Source: Magnetococcales bacterium
Lineage (GTDB): Bacteria; Pseudomonadota; Magnetococcia; Magnetococcales; UBA8363
NCBI GenBank assembly: GCA_015228815.1
Contig: JADGCV010000013.1
Span: forward strand, 1 to 64,000
Reading direction: 5' to 3'
Length of the DNA stretch: 64,000 bases
This document shows, piece by piece, positions 62,177 through 64,000 of the stretch. Both the position numbers and the translations under genes were made by a program. The notes below the pieces were generated by a model, which made no database searches, was not told where the DNA came from, and was given only the letters and a program-made list of their open reading frames with translations. Every line of letters starts with the position of its first letter. Within the stretch, counting starts at the first letter, position 1.

Positions 62177-62248
62177 TTTCGGGTATGGTGGGCGCCGACA
62201 CCGATCCTAAAGATAAAATGGACGTTTTTCCCGAAAGAGGAGGTTTCC

Positions 62249-62686
62249 ATGTCTACCATCGTCAATTATGATCCGTTCCGCAATTTTCGTACCCTGCAAC
62301 ACGAGATCAATCGTCTGTTCGATCGTGATCTGGAGGACACCACCGGTCAGATGACGCAATGGCCGATACGGGTGGACATTCGCGAGGATGAGAACCAGAT
62401 TATCCTCAAGGCGGATGTCCCTGGGATGGAGCAGAAGGACATCAAGGTCAATGTCGATAATGGTCGTCTGACCATTTCGGGGGAACGCAAGTTCGACGAC
62501 GAGATGCACAAGGAGAGCTACCAGAGGGTCGAACGTCTTTTTGGCCGCTTCAGCCGCACGTTTCAACTGACCAACACCACCGATATTTCCCGGATTGGCG
62601 CATCGTATCGCAACGGTGTTCTTGAAGTGACGCTGCCCAAACTGGAGGAGGCCAAACCGCGGACCATTCAGGTGCAGGTGCATTGA
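62249..62686 (+). CDS. Small heat-shock protein, Hsp20 family
   Basis: 145 residues from ATG at 62249 behind a strong AGAGGAGG site. The alpha-crystallin domain covers about residues 40-145: WPIRVDIREDENQIILKADVPGMEQKDIKVNVDNGRLTISGERK, FGRFSRTFQLTNTTDISRIGASYRNGVLEVTLPKLEEAKPRTIQV. The final short I-Q-V motif serves oligomer packing. It holds unfolded proteins in the cytoplasm under heat or oxidative stress. It is monocistronic. Confidence 0.95.
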   Translation: MSTIVNYDPFRNFRTLQHEINRLFDRDLEDTTGQMTQWPIRVDIREDENQIILKADVPGMEQKDIKVNVDNGRLTISGERKFDDEMHKESYQRVERLFGRFSRTFQLTNTTDISRIGASYRNGVLEVTLPKLEEAKPRTIQVQVH

Positions 62687-62800
62687 GGAAAGGTAGAGGT
62701 ATCGATCGGGCCGGGAAGGGGGGGGGGAACCCTTCCCGGCAGTGTTTGGTACGACTCCCAGCCCCTTTTTTTTCAATGATTGAACCCGGACGTTTGGCCG

Positions 62801-63997
62801 TTACGAATCTCTCAGACCGCCAAGGCAATCCGGCCACCAGTAGATGGTTTCCCTGTCTTTCTGAACCAGCCCCGCCACCGGGCCATCCTGGGAAATGACG
62901 AAAGCGATGGCCCCCGGACAGTGGCCGATGAAATTGACCGCCGAGGTGTGCCGCGCCCCGAGCCGGGACAGATCCATCCGCACCGACGGAAAAAACCGCT
63001 CCTCCACCCATGAGACGATCCCCCCCTTCCAGGGTTTGGCGGTGATCATGGCGCCGAAGGTCAACGCCGAAAGACGGTCCGAAAGAAACAACGCCCCATC
63101 CACCCGGGTCAACCGGGAAAGAAGGTCGGCATAGCCCATCAATTCCCGTTTCAGACGAAGGCGTACCATCTCCTGGCGATGCCAATCCTTCGTTTCCTGA
63201 TTGAACTCGCTCCACTCTTCCATCTCACGGAAGGTTTCAAGAAGCTGGGCCCCATCCGGGGCGCCCGCCAGGGCAAAACGTGGTTCCGCCCCATGCCAGG
63301 CGCATTCCACCGTTCCTTGCGGCAACCAAATGATGGTACCGCCATTCTTCTTGGCCGCGGTCGCCAGCAACAGGCGGTCGATGAACGCCCGGTAGACATG
63401 CCAATATCCCATGCCGAACCGGTGATAGCCGGAATGATTCTGCACCTCCCGCAACAGATTCCAGGCCAGAGGACTGTCGGTGAACGGTGGCGGCGTCGGC
63501 TCCGAAAAGAAACCGGAATCAAATCCGCCAATGACATCGTTCCCCTTGAATACCTGGAGACACCCCACCTTGCGCACCATCACCGTGAGCATGTTTTTCG
63601 GTGACCGGTTGAAACTGTGGGCGTCGAATCGATGATGGGAGGCGCAATTGAAATAAATGGCCCCCTGGATTTCCAATTCGCCCGGGTCTCTCCTGGAGGC
63701 GACCAGAGCCAACGTTGTCGTCACCGGATCGAAAGAGCGTGCCAATGCCACCAGGGCATCGACCTGAAACGGGATGGGATGCTCGAAGATCAAGGACATG
63801 GCATTGCATTCTTCGGTGCGCACATCGACCCCGTTCGGCGGCAACAATGAAACGCTCAGTTCGATGCCAATCTCCTCCTTGCGTTGCAGACTCGCCTGAA
63901 ACACCACCTCCAGAATTCGCCCGACATGGATCGGATCGGGGACAAATGCCGCCGGATCCGCCGGTTCACGCCACAACGCCACCAGTTTCTCGATCAC
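62801..63997 (-). CDS. DAC-like putative sensor protein (DACNV type); may extend past the window edge
   Basis: 398 residues in the window; the GTG at 63997 is at the extreme end, so the true start may lie outside. The C-terminal third resembles diadenylate cyclases: VDGALFLSDRLSALTFGAMI (the DGA motif, about residue 300) and SRLGARHTSAVNFIGHCPGAIAFVISQDGPV (RHT in place of RHR, about 347). The N-terminal 280 residues contain a GYHRFGMGYWHVYRAFIDRLLL helix and strands typical of the DACNV putative sensor family. Active-site change makes c-di-AMP synthesis doubtful; ligand sensing is more likely. Confidence 0.6.
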   Translation of the reverse strand: MIEKLVALWREPADPAAFVPDPIHVGRILEVVFQASLQRKEEIGIELSVSLLPPNGVDVRTEECNAMSLIFEHPIPFQVDALVALARSFDPVTTTLALVASRRDPGELEIQGAIYFNCASHHRFDAHSFNRSPKNMLTVMVRKVGCLQVFKGNDVIGGFDSGFFSEPTPPPFTDSPLAWNLLREVQNHSGYHRFGMGYWHVYRAFIDRLLLATAAKKNGGTIIWLPQGTVECAWHGAEPRFALAGAPDGAQLLETFREMEEWSEFNQETKDWHRQEMVRLRLKRELMGYADLLSRLTRVDGALFLSDRLSALTFGAMITAKPWKGGIVSWVEERFFPSVRMDLSRLGARHTSAVNFIGHCPGAIAFVISQDGPVAGLVQKDRETIYWWPDCLGGLRDS

Positions 63998-64000
63998 ATA

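Overview
The window is a GC-rich, gene-dense stretch of a Gram-negative, flagellated proteobacterial chromosome. Several traits together fit the magnetotactic Magnetococcia or relatives: duplicated flagellin, FliW and FliS genes; TPR-glycosyltransferase fusions; a sulfur-globule-like secreted repeat protein; a c-haem sensor; and a very large cadherin-like surface protein. That placement is inference, because no rRNA or magnetosome marker lies in the window. I saw no rRNA, tRNA, CRISPR array or intact transposase.

Layout. 1-3.3 kb (- strand): a heptad-repeat coiled-coil nuclease-like gene cut by the window edge, small membrane proteins, DUF3301, APS kinase (cysC), a DUF465 protein and RNase HI. 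3.4-6.5 kb (+): a nucleotide-sugar epimerase and a haem-binding HAMP sensor. 6.7-8.7 kb (-): an AAA ATPase plus TOPRIM (DUF4276) pair that looks like a defence module. 8.8-13.4 kb (-): pyruvate phosphate dikinase and a Na+/H+-antiporter-like permease. 13.9-18.9 kb (+): cytochrome b561, YceI, a TPR-GT9 fusion, the sulfur-globule-like protein and a membrane aspartic protease. 19.1-20.6 kb (+): ParA with a coiled-coil partner. 20.6-25 kb (-): the rplU-rpmA-obg-proB-acyltransferase operon. 25.3-27.8 kb (+): a His-rich glycine-zipper protein and a second TPR-GT9 fusion. 27.9-31.4 kb (-): the complete paralogue of the edge gene, a GNAT acetyltransferase, a FIST sensor and an OmpA lipoprotein. 31.7-36.4 kb (+): small Cys-rich and membrane proteins, a YgjP-type metalloprotease and a CHASE hybrid kinase. 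36.4-38.7 kb (-): a carrier protein, an aminoacyl-synthetase-like carrier-protein ligase and a MntA/HepT toxin-antitoxin pair. 39.3-40.7 kb (+): a Nudix hydrolase and a HigBA-type toxin-antitoxin pair. A MITE-like element follows at 40.8-41.1 kb. 41.1-50.4 kb (-): the giant adhesin, a TPR membrane protein and an inositol monophosphatase.

50.8-62.1 kb (+) is a late flagellar filament cluster: flgK, flgL, fliW, a large flagellin, a second fliW, a small flagellin, a small unknown ORF, fliD, two fliS and a FliT-like gene. Three good sigma-54 promoter matches sit in front of flgK, the second fliW and the first fliS. These genes make the hook-filament junction, filament and cap, together with the export chaperones and the FliW regulators that control flagellin synthesis through CsrA. 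An hsp20 gene with a sigma-32-like promoter and a DAC-like (DACNV) protein close the window.

The most interesting items are the carrier-protein ligase/carrier pair, the ATPase-TOPRIM pair, the ParA/coiled-coil pair, the duplicated heptad-repeat cassette with conserved 5' flank, the newly seen 240-bp MITE-like element, and a C11 tract inside the pseudo-receiver of the hybrid kinase.
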